A stretch of 54,185 bases of DNA from an uncultured Chromatiaceae bacterium (GCA_945787785.1 CALZIO010000013.1:1-54185), one strand, 5' to 3'. Positions 9,097-17,100 are shown, numbered from the stretch's first letter. Notes: generated by a model not told the origin, from the letters alone. A program made the numbers and translations.

Positions 9097-10353
9097 ATGG
9101 TTTTGGATAAGAAGACACACGATTTTTCATTGGCATACTACTCAGGTGATCGTAACACCGGCTCTGTCACCGTGGTGCGACGTAGAAATGGCAATCTTGA
9201 CACCAAGCAACTCCCCGCCGCTGGCGAGAGTGGTAAAGATAAGGGACTCAAGCCCGTGTTTGTCGGTCTGACAGAAACTGACCAGGCCATCACTCTTGAT
9301 CCGGCCAGCAAACAAATAACTATCAGCGACAGTTTCATCGTCGATGCCTTTCCCGCCCACATCTATTCTGATCCAAACTCTAACCGTGATTGGTTTATGT
9401 ATGATGGTGAAAAGGAAACCGGTAATGACACGCTCAATTGCGGAGACAAGGGTTCCTCTGTCACCGTTGTGGAGAACACCGCCAGTGCGGATGTTAAATA
9501 TCTCAAGACCATCTGTGTAGGTCGTGGACATCACCAGTGTAATTTCAGTTATCCCTCTGAGCAGGCGCCGCAAGTGCCGCATCAGGCCTATGTGAGTAAT
9601 CTCATAGATGGCACCTTGTCAGTGATTGGCAGTGATCCAGCTAAATCAGAGAGTTATCTTCAAGTGGTTGCTACCATCAACCTGTGTGAGCCGGAGAAAG
9701 ATGGTTTTGATGCACCACAAATTCCCAATAATGCCTTTCCTCATGGCTTGGTTTATTCCAAGGTGTCCGGCAAGGTGTATAACCTCAATAATGGTTATGG
9801 CACGATTGCGGTGATTGATCCGCTCAGCCATGAGATTGAGCAGCGTATCCCGTTCAAAGGTTTTAGTAATTTGTTCATCAGTCCCTGTGGCCGTTATGTC
9901 ATTGGCCGTGGTGCTGATCGCAAGTCGGATGCTGATCATGTGATTGCCAAAATGGCGGTGCTGGATGTCACTAACAATGAAATTCTGGATCAGATCGATC
10001 TGCCCGATGTCTATATCAGCAAATATTTCTTCAACACCGAAGGCAGCAAGCTCTACCTCACTACCTCATCGTCTGGCAGTGAACAGCAACAGGCCAATCT
10101 AAAAACAGATGCGGTGTTGGTGTTTGATCTGACGGCACTGCCAAAACTGAAACAGGCGGCAGAGCTGCGTCTGGATAGCCCCACCGGTACACTCGATTTT
10201 CTGGCGCAGGATGGCAAGACGCAACTGGTGTTTGCTTCAAATGCCCAGGATGGAGTTGTTACGCTGATCTGTGGTGAAACTGATGAGGTGATAGAAAAGC
10301 TGTCGGTGATTGAGCCTGTGTCTCATTCACGCCTCTGGCTTCTGGCCAACTAA
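9097..10353 (+). CDS. Cytoplasmic beta-propeller-like protein, paralogue A
   Basis: The 418-residue protein has no signal peptide and repeats about 45-residue beta-rich units typical of YVTN/YncE-like propellers (AYVSNLIDGTLSVIGSDP; NLNNGYGTIAVIDPLSHEIE; LYLTTSSSGSEQQQ). It is collinear with the product at 17101-18375. Shared blocks include DPNSxRxWFM, GNDTLxC, CVGRGHH, INLCxP, PNNAFPHG, KxYNLNNGY and the GADRK segment. The conserved Cys and His residues suggest metal or redox chemistry, but this is inference. ATG 9097 is preferred over GTG 9094. A TATAAT at 9047-9052 may be its -10 box, and a hairpin at 10374-10403 follows the stop. The family was not recognised and no function is assigned. 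Confidence 0.75.
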   Translation: MVLDKKTHDFSLAYYSGDRNTGSVTVVRRRNGNLDTKQLPAAGESGKDKGLKPVFVGLTETDQAITLDPASKQITISDSFIVDAFPAHIYSDPNSNRDWFMYDGEKETGNDTLNCGDKGSSVTVVENTASADVKYLKTICVGRGHHQCNFSYPSEQAPQVPHQAYVSNLIDGTLSVIGSDPAKSESYLQVVATINLCEPEKDGFDAPQIPNNAFPHGLVYSKVSGKVYNLNNGYGTIAVIDPLSHEIEQRIPFKGFSNLFISPCGRYVIGRGADRKSDADHVIAKMAVLDVTNNEILDQIDLPDVYISKYFFNTEGSKLYLTTSSSGSEQQQANLKTDAVLVFDLTALPKLKQAAELRLDSPTGTLDFLAQDGKTQLVFASNAQDGVVTLICGETDEVIEKLSVIEPVSHSRLWLLAN

Positions 10354-10373
10354 ATTGTCATCCTGAATCCATG

Positions 10374-10403
10374 CCTGAGCCGTTCCCGGCTCGGGTGTCT
10401 TTT
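10374..10403 (+). terminator. Probable intrinsic terminator after propeller paralogue A
   Basis: An 8-bp GC-rich stem (CCTGAGCC at 10374-10381 with GGCTCGGG at 10388-10395, one G-T wobble) with a 6-nt loop is followed by TGTCTTTT. It lies 20 bp after the stop codon. Confidence 0.65.
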
Positions 10404-10569
10404 CCTACCACACCTTTGCCCCAAATAACGTACTTGCGCGCTCAGGTATTATCCATTACTGTATTATCGCAGTCGGGTATTCCAGAGGGGGAATGCCTGT
10501 ATCCAATAAACAAAAACAGTTCCAGCTCTGGTGTGTTCGAGAATGCCAGACTGGCATCGGGAGATAACA

Positions 10570-10716
10570 ATGAGTGCAAAGAAATCCAATCCTTTTATGG
10601 CTTTGGGCGCGATGATTGTTGGTATTGCGTCGATTCCGATAGCTGCCATGGTGAATGTCGTCTTGGGTATTAGCTTAATGGTGTTGCCTTTATGGATGAT
10701 CTATAAAGCTAGCTAA
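10570..10716 (+). CDS. Small hydrophobic membrane protein, 48 residues
   Basis: The ATG at 10570 has a GGGAGA ribosome-binding site (10559-10564) and encodes a 48-residue peptide. After the polar start MSAKKSNP it is almost wholly hydrophobic (ALGAMIVGIASIPIAAMV, LGISLMVLPLWMIY) and ends in KAS. It is predicted to span the inner membrane once or twice. A longer in-frame start at 10531 lacks a comparable ribosome-binding site. A hairpin follows the gene. No family was recognised, and the neighbours (propeller gene upstream, convergent symporter gene downstream) do not indicate a role. Confidence 0.6.
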   Translation: MSAKKSNPFMALGAMIVGIASIPIAAMVNVVLGISLMVLPLWMIYKAS

Positions 10717-10725
10717 CCTGGCTAT

Positions 10726-10762
10726 CTGTGGCTGGCTTTCTCCATGCCAGTCACAGAGTTTT
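10726..10762 (+). terminator. Stem-loop between convergent genes
   Basis: CTGTGGCTGGC (10726-10736) pairs with GCCAGTCACAG (10746-10756) through 11 bp with one G-T wobble and a 9-nt loop, then AGTTTT. It sits 10 bp after the small membrane protein gene and 40 bp beyond the convergent symporter stop, so it could act in either direction. The T-run is weak. Confidence 0.55.
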
Positions 10763-10801
10763 CCCGCTTCTTCAATATAATTTTCCTGGTCACAGCAACA
10801 A

Positions 10802-12139
10802 TTATTTTGCGAAATACTCCCGCGTAATCTTGAACACCATTGGGCTTAACAAGATCAGCGCGATAAGGTTGGGTAGGGCCATCAGACCATTCAGCACATC
10901 GGCCAATAGCCAGATCATTCCCAGCTTACCCATGGCGCCCAGCGGGATGGCAATCAGCCAAAGAATCCGATAGGGCAGAATCACCTTTACGCCGAACAAG
11001 AACTCGGCGCAGCGTTCCCCGTAGTAGCTCCAGCCCAGTATAGTGGTAAAAGCAAATATAATCAGTCCAAAGCTGACGATGTAGTTGCCAACGCCGGGCA
11101 GGGCAGTCGCAAATGCCTGGGCTGACAACGCCGCACCGGTTTCGCCAGTGGTCCAGGCGCCAGTGAGCACAATCACCAGTGCCGTCATGGTGCAGACAAT
11201 AATAGTGTCAATGAAGGTTCCAAGCATGCCAATCATGCCCTGATGAATGGGATCATTGGTTTTGGCGGCGGCATGGGCGATGGGCGCGCTACCCAGTCCG
11301 GCTTCATTGGAAAACACGCCTCGCGCGACGCCAAAACGAATCGCTGCCCAAACGGCAGCGCCGGCAAATCCACCCGTGGCGGCAGTGCCCGTAAAGGCAT
11401 GGCTAATGATTGTCATCAGCGCAGCCGGCACCTCTGCAATGTTGCTGAAGATCACAACCAGCGATCCACCGATATAGGCAATCGCCATGAAAGGCACCAG
11501 TTTGGCGGCAACCTGGGCGATACGGCCGATGCCTCCCAGAATGACCGCTCCGGCGGCAACGGTAACTACCAAACCGGTGACCCAGGTAGGGATGCTGAAG
11601 GTGGATTCAAAGGCATCCGCAACTGAATTGGCCTGCACCATATTGCCGATACCAAATGCCGCGAGCATGCCAAAACCGGCAAAGGCGATACCGAGCCAGT
11701 GCCATTTGGCGCCGAGTCCATTCTTGATGTAGTACATGGGGCCGCCCACATGCCGGCCGCGTTCATCCACTTCACGATAGCGCACCGCCAGCACCGCCTC
11801 GCTGTATTTGGTTGCCATGCCCACCAGCGCGGTGATCCACATCCAGAAAACAGCGCCTGGGCCACCCAGGGCGATGGCGGTGGCAACGCCGGCAATATTG
11901 CCAGTGCCAATGGTGGCGGCGAGGGCAGTCATCAAGGCCTGAAACGGGGTGATATCCCCTTTACCTTCGGGTTTGCGTCCCCGCCACAACAAGCCAAAAG
12001 CCGCCATGGTTTTGCGCCATGGCATCGCTTTTAAGCCGATGGTTAAATAAACGCCGGCGCCGAGCAGTAAAACCAGCATCGCCGGTCCCCAGATAATTGC
12101 GCTGGCTTCATTTAGGAAATGTTGAATTCCATCAAGCAT
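10802..12139 (-). CDS. Sodium:alanine/glycine symporter family protein (AgcS)
   Basis: The 445-residue polytopic protein belongs to the alanine or glycine:cation symporter family. The hallmark segment GTGNIAGVATAIALGGPG followed by AVFWMW lies at about residues 77-102. Further hydrophobic helices and the conserved NEAGLGSAPIAHAAA segment follow, and its length is typical (about 440-480). It is expected to carry a small neutral amino acid into the cytoplasm with Na+; which one cannot be told. It lies 17 bp downstream of a metallophosphoesterase gene on the same strand, so the two probably share a transcript, though no functional link is evident. Confidence 0.94.
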   Translation of the reverse strand: MLDGIQHFLNEASAIIWGPAMLVLLLGAGVYLTIGLKAMPWRKTMAAFGLLWRGRKPEGKGDITPFQALMTALAATIGTGNIAGVATAIALGGPGAVFWMWITALVGMATKYSEAVLAVRYREVDERGRHVGGPMYYIKNGLGAKWHWLGIAFAGFGMLAAFGIGNMVQANSVADAFESTFSIPTWVTGLVVTVAAGAVILGGIGRIAQVAAKLVPFMAIAYIGGSLVVIFSNIAEVPAALMTIISHAFTGTAATGGFAGAAVWAAIRFGVARGVFSNEAGLGSAPIAHAAAKTNDPIHQGMIGMLGTFIDTIIVCTMTALVIVLTGAWTTGETGAALSAQAFATALPGVGNYIVSFGLIIFAFTTILGWSYYGERCAEFLFGVKVILPYRILWLIAIPLGAMGKLGMIWLLADVLNGLMALPNLIALILLSPMVFKITREYFAK

Positions 12140-12156
12140 GATCTTTATCCGTACTG

Positions 12157-12858
12157 TTATTCGAATAGTTGCTCTGTGCTGAGCACGGTCAGGCCAGCAA
12201 TGTCGTCTTGCAGAAAGGCGCCGGTTTCAATAAACCAGACATTGGCCTTGGTGACTATTTTGCGTTTTGGCGTAACAGTGTGGCCACAAACAACGCGGTG
12301 GATCCCTTTTACTGGACTGCTAATAAAACGCTTCAGTCTGCTTCTGCCCCATAAAGCTGTTTTACGCGTGTCCAAATCACCCATCTTTAACAGACGCACA
12401 AATCTGGGCCAATCCAAACCTTTTGGAATGTCAGCATGGACCAGGCCCACCATGCCATGGTGTGTCTCAAGTTCAATCACCAGAGGTAGCTTGGCAAAGG
12501 CTGTACGAAATGCATCTTTGGCCGCTGGGTCGAGTGTCAGCCACCAATCGCCACCGTAACTGTTGTACCAGTTTTGACCCTCTGCGCTCTCGGCCGGAAG
12601 CGTCAAAATCATCTCCTCATGATTGCCGAGGCAGGAGTGGAACCACGGCTGGTTGAGCCAGTTAAGTACTTTATCCGAGCCGGGGCCACGATCGATTAGG
12701 TCGCCGACGGAAAACAGGCGATCAGTTTGGTCGTTGAAGTTCAGTCGATTGAGTTCGTGATCGAGATCATCAAAACAGCCATGGATATCACCCACAATAA
12801 AATCGCGACCATGCTGGTTGATAGAGAATTTTTTGATTACAGTCTGGGATGCTTGCAC
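12157..12858 (-). CDS. Metallophosphoesterase, lambda-phosphatase/PrpA-like
   Basis: The 233-residue protein has the ordered phosphoprotein-phosphatase metal motifs GDIHGCFDDL (near residue 23), GDLIDRGPGS (near 51) and GNHEE (near 78), with later His in LVHADIP and CGHTVTP. These bind two metal ions in the small bacterial Ser/Thr and Tyr phosphatases of the PrpA/PrpB and phage lambda type. It is predicted to be cytoplasmic, acting on phosphoproteins or another phosphoester. The symporter gene follows 17 bp downstream. The substrate is unknown. Confidence 0.9.
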   Translation of the reverse strand: MQASQTVIKKFSINQHGRDFIVGDIHGCFDDLDHELNRLNFNDQTDRLFSVGDLIDRGPGSDKVLNWLNQPWFHSCLGNHEEMILTLPAESAEGQNWYNSYGGDWWLTLDPAAKDAFRTAFAKLPLVIELETHHGMVGLVHADIPKGLDWPRFVRLLKMGDLDTRKTALWGRSRLKRFISSPVKGIHRVVCGHTVTPKRKIVTKANVWFIETGAFLQDDIAGLTVLSTEQLFE

Positions 12859-12904
12859 ACAGGCATTGTAGCTTTTAGTGCTTGTTTGGCAACTATTGTT
12901 TGCT

Positions 12905-12924
12905 AGGGTCTGTTAACACTCATT
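12905..12924 (+). repeat. Single arm of the dispersed GTCTGTTAACA repeat
   Basis: AGGGTCTGTTAACACTCATT shares the core GTCTGTTAACACT with the perfect palindrome at 24908-24954 and related copies at 34004-34026 and 48484-48499. It is intergenic, between a small membrane protein gene and the metallophosphoesterase gene. No matching opposite arm is seen nearby. Confidence 0.5.
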
Positions 12925-12949
12925 ACAAAGTCGCGTTAATAGGCTCTAA

Positions 12950-13159
12950 TCACTTCGATTGATAGGGAGTTTCATCGAGAAAGCTAAGTGAGACAAAAAC
13001 GGCCAATAATACTATTGTTATCTGAATGCCGGGTGTGAATGGGAGGATTGAAATCAGGCCGAGGGTCCAGTAATCACGAAGTGTGCGTTTGCGCTGTTGA
13101 TATTCGGCGGTATCGCGATGCGTTATCCAGCGATTATTTTTTTCATCATAAATATGCAT
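12950..13159 (-). CDS. Small membrane protein, 69 residues
   Basis: The chosen ATG (complement of CAT at 13157-13159) has a strong GAGGAAG ribosome-binding site directly upstream; the open frame extends to 13273 but without such a signal. The product begins MHIYDEKNNRWITHRD, has a basic stretch (QQRKRTLRDYW) and then a hydrophobic region of one or two membrane segments (LGLISILPFTPGIQITIVLLAVFVSLSF, about residues 32-59). No known family was recognised. The basic N-terminal part is probably cytoplasmic. Confidence 0.6.
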   Translation of the reverse strand: MHIYDEKNNRWITHRDTAEYQQRKRTLRDYWTLGLISILPFTPGIQITIVLLAVFVSLSFLDETPYQSK

Positions 13160-13397
13160 GGTTCTTCCTCTTGATATTCGTCTACCCTCACTATATGTAG
13201 TGTTATCGTCGCACGGTTCTATATAGTTTAGGGAGACTCTGACTAATTCGTCATTTACCCAAAGAACGGGCACAAGCCGGGCGAAGCAAAGCGTACGAGC
13301 CCACGGATGGGCGAGGTAGACCCTGTCAGGAACATAGGGTCGAGACCCGGAATCCAGTGGTTCTAATTCAATGCCTTAGTAGATTCCGGCCTGCGCC

Positions 13398-13699
13398 CAT
13401 TACTGTCCGGAATAATTAGAGCAGCTATGACCAGAAGTTATAATCAAGACAACATGCTCAAAATAACAGCAAATATTGAAAAAATACTCGTCATGCTCGC
13501 GTAGGCGGGCATCCAGGGTCTCCGCAGTTAAATAGATTCCGGCCTTTGTGCCCTTTGGGTATTCGCCGGAATGACGAGTATTAGTTTAGTCTCTTGCCAA
13601 AATTTAAATAGTTAAGTCTCAAACACGACTCTTGTTCCTCACACCAGTGTCGTAGCTTGCTTATACTAGATTTCTATTAATTTATTCCGGACAGTAATG
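13398..13699. mobile_element. MITE-like element, 302 bp, with terminal inverted repeats and target duplication
   Basis: The ends are 18-bp perfect inverted repeats: CATTACTGTCCGGAATAA at 13398-13415 and its complement at 13682-13699. The flanks are identical 10-mers GGCCTGCGCC (13388-13397 and 13700-13709), the expected target duplication; 8-10 bp are possible because of base ambiguity at the junctions. Removing the element and one flank copy rebuilds the hairpin ATTCCGG-CCTGCG-CCGGAAT, so insertion into a pre-existing repeat is directly visible. No transposase is encoded, so mobility would need an enzyme in trans. Duplication length fits IS4- or ISAs1-type elements, but no family was assigned. 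Confidence 0.82.
13483..13582. repeat. Palindromic dispersed repeat nested within the MITE
   Basis: AATACTCGTCAT (13483-13494) and ATGACGAGTATT (13571-13582) are perfect inverted ends of a 100-bp unit. Its interior has GTAGGCGGGCATCCAGG on one side and AGATTCCGGCC...CGCCGGAATGACG on the other, which is the general form of CGTCATTCC-type dispersed repeats in proteobacteria. It lies wholly inside the element at 13398-13699. Confidence 0.65.
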
Positions 13700-13788
13700 G
13701 GCCTGCGCCGGAATGACGAAAAACGAACTAATCAGTGTCTCATTAGTAATAACATAAATACTGATTGTGATAGTTATGGTGGCGGGCA

Positions 13789-14280
13789 GTGAAACAGGAT
13801 AGATTTATCTGTGATGAAATGCTGCAAGGGCTGGGGCGTTTGTTGCGAGCTTCGGGTTGCGATACCTTGATCGCAACAGATGGCCAGCCTGACAATGAAT
13901 TATTAACACTGGCGCGTAAAGAGGCGCGGGCGTTTATTACTCGGGATCGAAAATTGTTATTAGAACACCCGGATTACCACGATATTGTCGTATTATTAAG
14001 TGCCAATGATGTGCCGGGTTGTGTGCAAGAGTTGTCTGGCTTGCTTGATATAAATTGGCTTAAGGCGCCTTTTATGCGTTGTTTACTGTGTAACCAAAAA
14101 CTAAATACCATGGAGCCCGACGATAAAGCTATGATCATTGATCAAGTGCCGGAAGATGTTTTATTGAATGGACAGCAGGTGCTGTATTGCCCTGTGTGCC
14201 AAAAAGCATTTTGGGAAGGCAGCCATGTCAGGCGCATGCGTGCCAGGCTGGCTGGATTTAACCAGGGTCAGTGGCTGTGA
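13789..14280 (+). CDS. Mut7-C RNase-domain protein with zinc ribbon
   Basis: The 163-residue protein fits the Mut7-C (DUF82) family: a PIN-like nuclease fold (FICDEMLQGLGRLLRASG; ITRDRKLL) followed by a C-terminal zinc ribbon with Cys98, Cys101, Cys134 and Cys137. Acidic residues Asp9 and Asp53 are candidate catalytic positions. Family members are predicted ribonucleases related to the C terminus of the animal Mut-7 exonuclease; the bacterial substrate is unknown. The start is GTG at 13789 as no in-frame ATG is nearby, with only a weak GGCGGG ribosome-binding site. It directly follows the repeat island. Confidence 0.85.
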   Translation: MKQDRFICDEMLQGLGRLLRASGCDTLIATDGQPDNELLTLARKEARAFITRDRKLLLEHPDYHDIVVLLSANDVPGCVQELSGLLDINWLKAPFMRCLLCNQKLNTMEPDDKAMIIDQVPEDVLLNGQQVLYCPVCQKAFWEGSHVRRMRARLAGFNQGQWL

Positions 14281-14383
14281 AAAATAGTTTGATTGAGCAA
14301 ATTAACAATATTTTCAAGGCGTATCATCAACGTTGTGAGCGCTGTTATTGAGCTATCAATAAATTCAGGAGCAGGTCGATAAT

Positions 14384-15400
14384 ATGGGCATGTTGGGGCG
14401 ACATAAAATCATAAAGGTTTTTTACCTGCTGCTGGGGTTGTTGTTCGTCAGCTTGGCGCAGGCTGAAGTTTACCGTTGTAAAGATGGTAATGGTGCAACC
14501 CGTTTTCAGGATCAGCCCTGCGAAGGCTTGGCGCCAGTGGCAATCAGGAGTTCATCGGTTGCAAAACAGTCGCTTGAATCTGATAGCCCAGGCAGTCACT
14601 TTTTCTGGCAAGCCAGTTCGGGCAAAGGTACGCTCTATCTGCTTGGTTCGATCCATTTTGGCACAGCAGAGATGTACCCCTTGCCGATGGTGATGACGTC
14701 AATGTTTAACAAATCAGATGCGCTTGTAGTTGAAGCAGATATCTTGAGTGTTGACCCGGTGCAAATGGCTCAGTTGGTGGCGAGCAAGGCCATGTATCTC
14801 GATGGTTCGAATCTGCAACAACATCTCTCAGAAAAAACCTGGATACGTTTACGCGACGTTTCAGTTGAACTTGGCATGCCGGTTGAATTGCTGAGTATGC
14901 AGAAGCCCTGGTTTGTTTCAATGACCTTAACTGCTCTGGCGTTAAATAAGATGGGTTTTTCTGAAGAGAAAGGTATTGATGCCCACTTTTTAAGTCTGGC
15001 AAAAGATAAAAAGAAAATTGTTGAGCTGGAAGGTCTTGCTTGGCAGTTGGCGCTGTTTGATCAATTGAGCACAGAAGAACAGGTGTTGATGTTGGAAGAG
15101 ACATTACGCGAGATTGCGAATGGCAAGGCCTTTTTTGACAAGATGTTGGGCTATTGGCGTACGGGTGATAAACAGGGGATTCAAGACCTGTTTAAAGAAG
15201 GGATGTTGGAATCACCCGGTTCCGAACGGCTAAACAAACTAATTATGACCGATCGTAATAAGAGTATGACCGACAAGTTACATGCTATGGCAGACCGTGG
15301 GGGCAGTTATTTTGTTGTTATCGGCGCGGGTCATTTGCCGGGGGAGGAAGGGATTCTTGCCCTATTGCAGCAGCGTGGTTATCAGGTAGACCAATTCTGA
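14384..15400 (+). CDS. Secreted DUF4124 plus TraB/GumN-family protein
   Basis: The 338-residue protein has a signal peptide (cleavage after LAQA, about residue 27). A short DUF4124 module follows (EVYRCKDGNGATRFQDQPC, 28-46), then a TraB/GumN domain (about 72-338). The paired GxxH motifs of that superfamily are present: GSIHFGT (88-94) and GAGHLPG near the C terminus. Related TIKI proteins are metal-dependent proteases, so a periplasmic hydrolase role is possible but unproven. DUF4124 is usually a stand-alone N-terminal module of secreted proteins, and its fusion here is of interest. The start is supported by AGGAGCAGG upstream. Confidence 0.85.
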   Translation: MGMLGRHKIIKVFYLLLGLLFVSLAQAEVYRCKDGNGATRFQDQPCEGLAPVAIRSSSVAKQSLESDSPGSHFFWQASSGKGTLYLLGSIHFGTAEMYPLPMVMTSMFNKSDALVVEADILSVDPVQMAQLVASKAMYLDGSNLQQHLSEKTWIRLRDVSVELGMPVELLSMQKPWFVSMTLTALALNKMGFSEEKGIDAHFLSLAKDKKKIVELEGLAWQLALFDQLSTEEQVLMLEETLREIANGKAFFDKMLGYWRTGDKQGIQDLFKEGMLESPGSERLNKLIMTDRNKSMTDKLHAMADRGGSYFVVIGAGHLPGEEGILALLQQRGYQVDQF

Positions 15401-15474
15401 GTACCATCTAAATATAATGGCTATCTTATGTAACATTATTTACTATGACGAAAAGCAAGGGGAGAGGAATAAGT

Positions 15475-15792
15475 ATGACTAATTCAACACAAGATCCTGA
15501 TGTTGATGTTCCAGCTTGGGATGTGGCTCTGGCAAATCTTGCCAAAGAGCAATTTCAGAAAAATGGTAAGCCTTTGACGATGGATGATTTCACCAGCCTG
15601 GCTAAAGAATATACGATTCGTCTGGACGACATAATGGTGACAATGTTTGAGATGGTTATTGCGGGTGAATGGAAATATGAAGGTGAGCAGGTAATTGTGC
15701 GCGATACTTTGAGTGATCTTTACGTCGGAGGGCGTCTTCATGCCAAGGATCTTGAGCCCTTCACGGGAGAATGGAGTCCCCAATCTGATTAG
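15475..15792 (+). CDS. Conserved-looking small soluble protein, unknown function
   Basis: The ATG at 15475 has a GGGGAGAGG ribosome-binding site at 15459-15467 and gives 105 residues; an in-frame ATG at 15445 is less likely. The product is acidic and soluble, with predicted helices (VALANLAKEQFQKNGK, TMDDFTSLAKEY, LDDIMVTMFEMVIAG) and a short C-terminal beta-like region. No family was recognised. It lies between the TraB/GumN protein and a cold-shock gene that has its own promoter. Confidence 0.65.
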   Translation: MTNSTQDPDVDVPAWDVALANLAKEQFQKNGKPLTMDDFTSLAKEYTIRLDDIMVTMFEMVIAGEWKYEGEQVIVRDTLSDLYVGGRLHAKDLEPFTGEWSPQSD

Positions 15793-15825
15793 CTTTTTCG
15801 TCATAAAATGTTAATCAAATAAAAC

Positions 15826-15855
15826 TTGTATAGCGGTTTAATATGTGGCTATACT
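15826..15855 (+). promoter_or_regulatory. Sigma-70 promoter of the cold-shock gene
   Basis: TTGTAT (15826-15831) and TATACT (15850-15855) are separated by 18 bp. Transcription from here would give a 5' leader of roughly 100 nt before the cold-shock ATG, as is usual for cspA-type genes whose leaders control translation with temperature. Confidence 0.6.
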
Positions 15856-15965
15856 GGCCAAATCGCAGATATTGATGGTGGTTTTTGTGACGATCAGGAG
15901 ATCTATAAATCACCCTCGGTGCATGTGTGTAAATAGAGATAATTGTAATTTGAGGTAAAAGTAAA

Positions 15966-16172
15966 ATGGCAACAGGTACAGTAAAGTGGTTTAACGACAG
16001 CAAGGGTTTTGGTTTTATTACTCCGGCTGATGGTGGTGATGATGTCTTCGTACATTTTTCTGCAATCAAGGCAGAAGGTTTCAAATCTTTGGCTGAAGGT
16101 CAAAAAGTGTCATTTGAAACAGAGAATGGCGCTAAAGGTCTTCAAGCAACTAACGTTATGCCTACAGATTAA
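15966..16172 (+). CDS. CspA-family cold-shock protein
   Basis: The 68-residue protein is a complete cold-shock domain: [17 protein letters not shown] contains the RNP1 motif (KGFGFI) and VFVHFSAI is the RNP2 motif. It is expected to bind single-stranded RNA and DNA and act as an RNA chaperone. The start is preceded by GAGGTAAAAGTAAA, and the gene has its own promoter, long leader and intrinsic terminator, so it is a single-gene unit. Whether it is induced by cold cannot be told from the sequence. Confidence 0.97.
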   Translation: MATGTVKWFNDSKGFGFITPADGGDDVFVHFSAIKAEGFKSLAEGQKVSFETENGAKGLQATNVMPTD

Positions 16173-16193
16173 GCGCTACTCCAAGTGCTGAAT

Positions 16194-16220
16194 AAAAGCC
16201 CGCTTTATGCGGGCTTTTTT
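16194..16220 (+). terminator. Intrinsic terminator of the cold-shock gene
   Basis: GCCCGC (16198-16203), loop TTTAT, GCGGGC (16209-16214), then six T, with flanking A residues that also pair with the T-run. It abuts the stop of the convergent gene at 16222 and may serve both genes. Confidence 0.93.
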
Positions 16221-16221
16221 A

Positions 16222-17040
16222 TTATTGACTACTGGCGTCCGCCATCAATAAGGCAGCGCGATCAGCCGCCTGGTTTATCGCTGAGATCATTGCGTTGCCA
16301 AGCAATTGAATAGCCCAGCGATAGTCTTCCGATTCGCATAATTCAATATATTTTGTCAATTCAGCGTCGCTGATATTACGAAAGGCATATGAATAAGAGG
16401 CGCGAGTGTTGTTGCGCAAACTCTCTTCCAATGATGTGTGTACTTCGTCGACCATTTTTTCCAGCTCACCTTCACCCAGACGCATGTCCGCTTCCATGAC
16501 AGGTTCAATGGCAACAAAGATGGCTTTGAAAAAGGCTGTTTGCATATCAACGCTGAAATCAGTTGCATGATTTGCCTTGTCCAGGCGCTCAATTAACGTG
16601 CTACGAGAGTGGGGTGGTGGATTTTCTTGTAATGCAGTGGCAAATACCATCATATCTTGCCGGTTGGCTGGGTCGTTAGTCTTACGCTCAAGCTCAGCCA
16701 TCTTTTTCGAAAGTGGTGTCTGTAGTATTTTGATATAGGCCGTGGCGTGAGTTTCATCATAGTGTGCATTTATTAAGCTAATCACATCTCGCTGAACCGT
16801 GGATGTGGCAAAGGCCTGCGAAAATGCAGCGCTAAGGGCGGAGTTAACTTCTGGCTCAAGCGCACCGCTACTTTGTTTTAACACTAATTGGGCGAATTCA
16901 GGAACATGTTGCAGGAGCTTGTTAAAGCCCGTTTCTTCCAGGATGGTGTTGATCTGTTCATCCTTATTGGCGGCATTGGCCTGCTGAAAAACTAACAGGC
17001 ACAGACAAAATCCATACAGGATTGCTTTTACTACTTTCAT
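16222..17040 (-). CDS. Secreted helical protein of unknown function
   Basis: With the ATG at 17040 the product is 272 residues and starts with a clear signal peptide (MKVVKAILYGFCLCLLVFQQANA, cleavage about residue 23); a longer start at 17088 would bury it. The mature part is almost entirely helical with paired segments (ETGFNKLLQHVPEFAQLVLK; YDETHATAYIKILQTPLSKKM; DAELTKYIELCESEDYRWAIQ). Some features recall DUF2059-type periplasmic proteins, but the match is uncertain. No catalytic residues can be named. The propeller paralogue B gene lies upstream on the same strand, 60 bp away. Confidence 0.7.
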   Translation of the reverse strand: MKVVKAILYGFCLCLLVFQQANAANKDEQINTILEETGFNKLLQHVPEFAQLVLKQSSGALEPEVNSALSAAFSQAFATSTVQRDVISLINAHYDETHATAYIKILQTPLSKKMAELERKTNDPANRQDMMVFATALQENPPPHSRSTLIERLDKANHATDFSVDMQTAFFKAIFVAIEPVMEADMRLGEGELEKMVDEVHTSLEESLRNNTRASYSYAFRNISDAELTKYIELCESEDYRWAIQLLGNAMISAINQAADRAALLMADASSQ

Positions 17041-17100
17041 AATTTTTCTCTGCTTGATTAAACTGCGGCCCGGAAAGGGCCGCAACATGTTGCTTATTGC

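Larger units (their letters stand above)
13160..13788. other. Gene-free repeat island
   Basis: This gap holds no convincing gene. It contains a palindromic dispersed repeat of the ATTCCGG...CCGGAATGACG type, interrupted at 13398-13699 by a MITE-like element which itself carries another copy of a related palindromic repeat (13483-13582). The stretch 13160-13387 contains the left part of the outer repeat (ACCCGGAATCCAG near 13346) and otherwise nothing recognised. 13711-13788 is plain AT-rich DNA ahead of a GTG-started gene. Confidence 0.7.

Noticed and set aside
10371-10673. A 100-residue frame in another phase across the small membrane protein gene
   Set aside because: It starts inside the terminator hairpin of the previous gene and has no ribosome-binding site, while the 48-residue frame has a good one.
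14277-14351. A 24-codon GTG-started frame overlapping the Mut7-C stop
   Set aside because: Too short, no ribosome-binding site of its own, and no recognisable protein features; kept only as unlikely.
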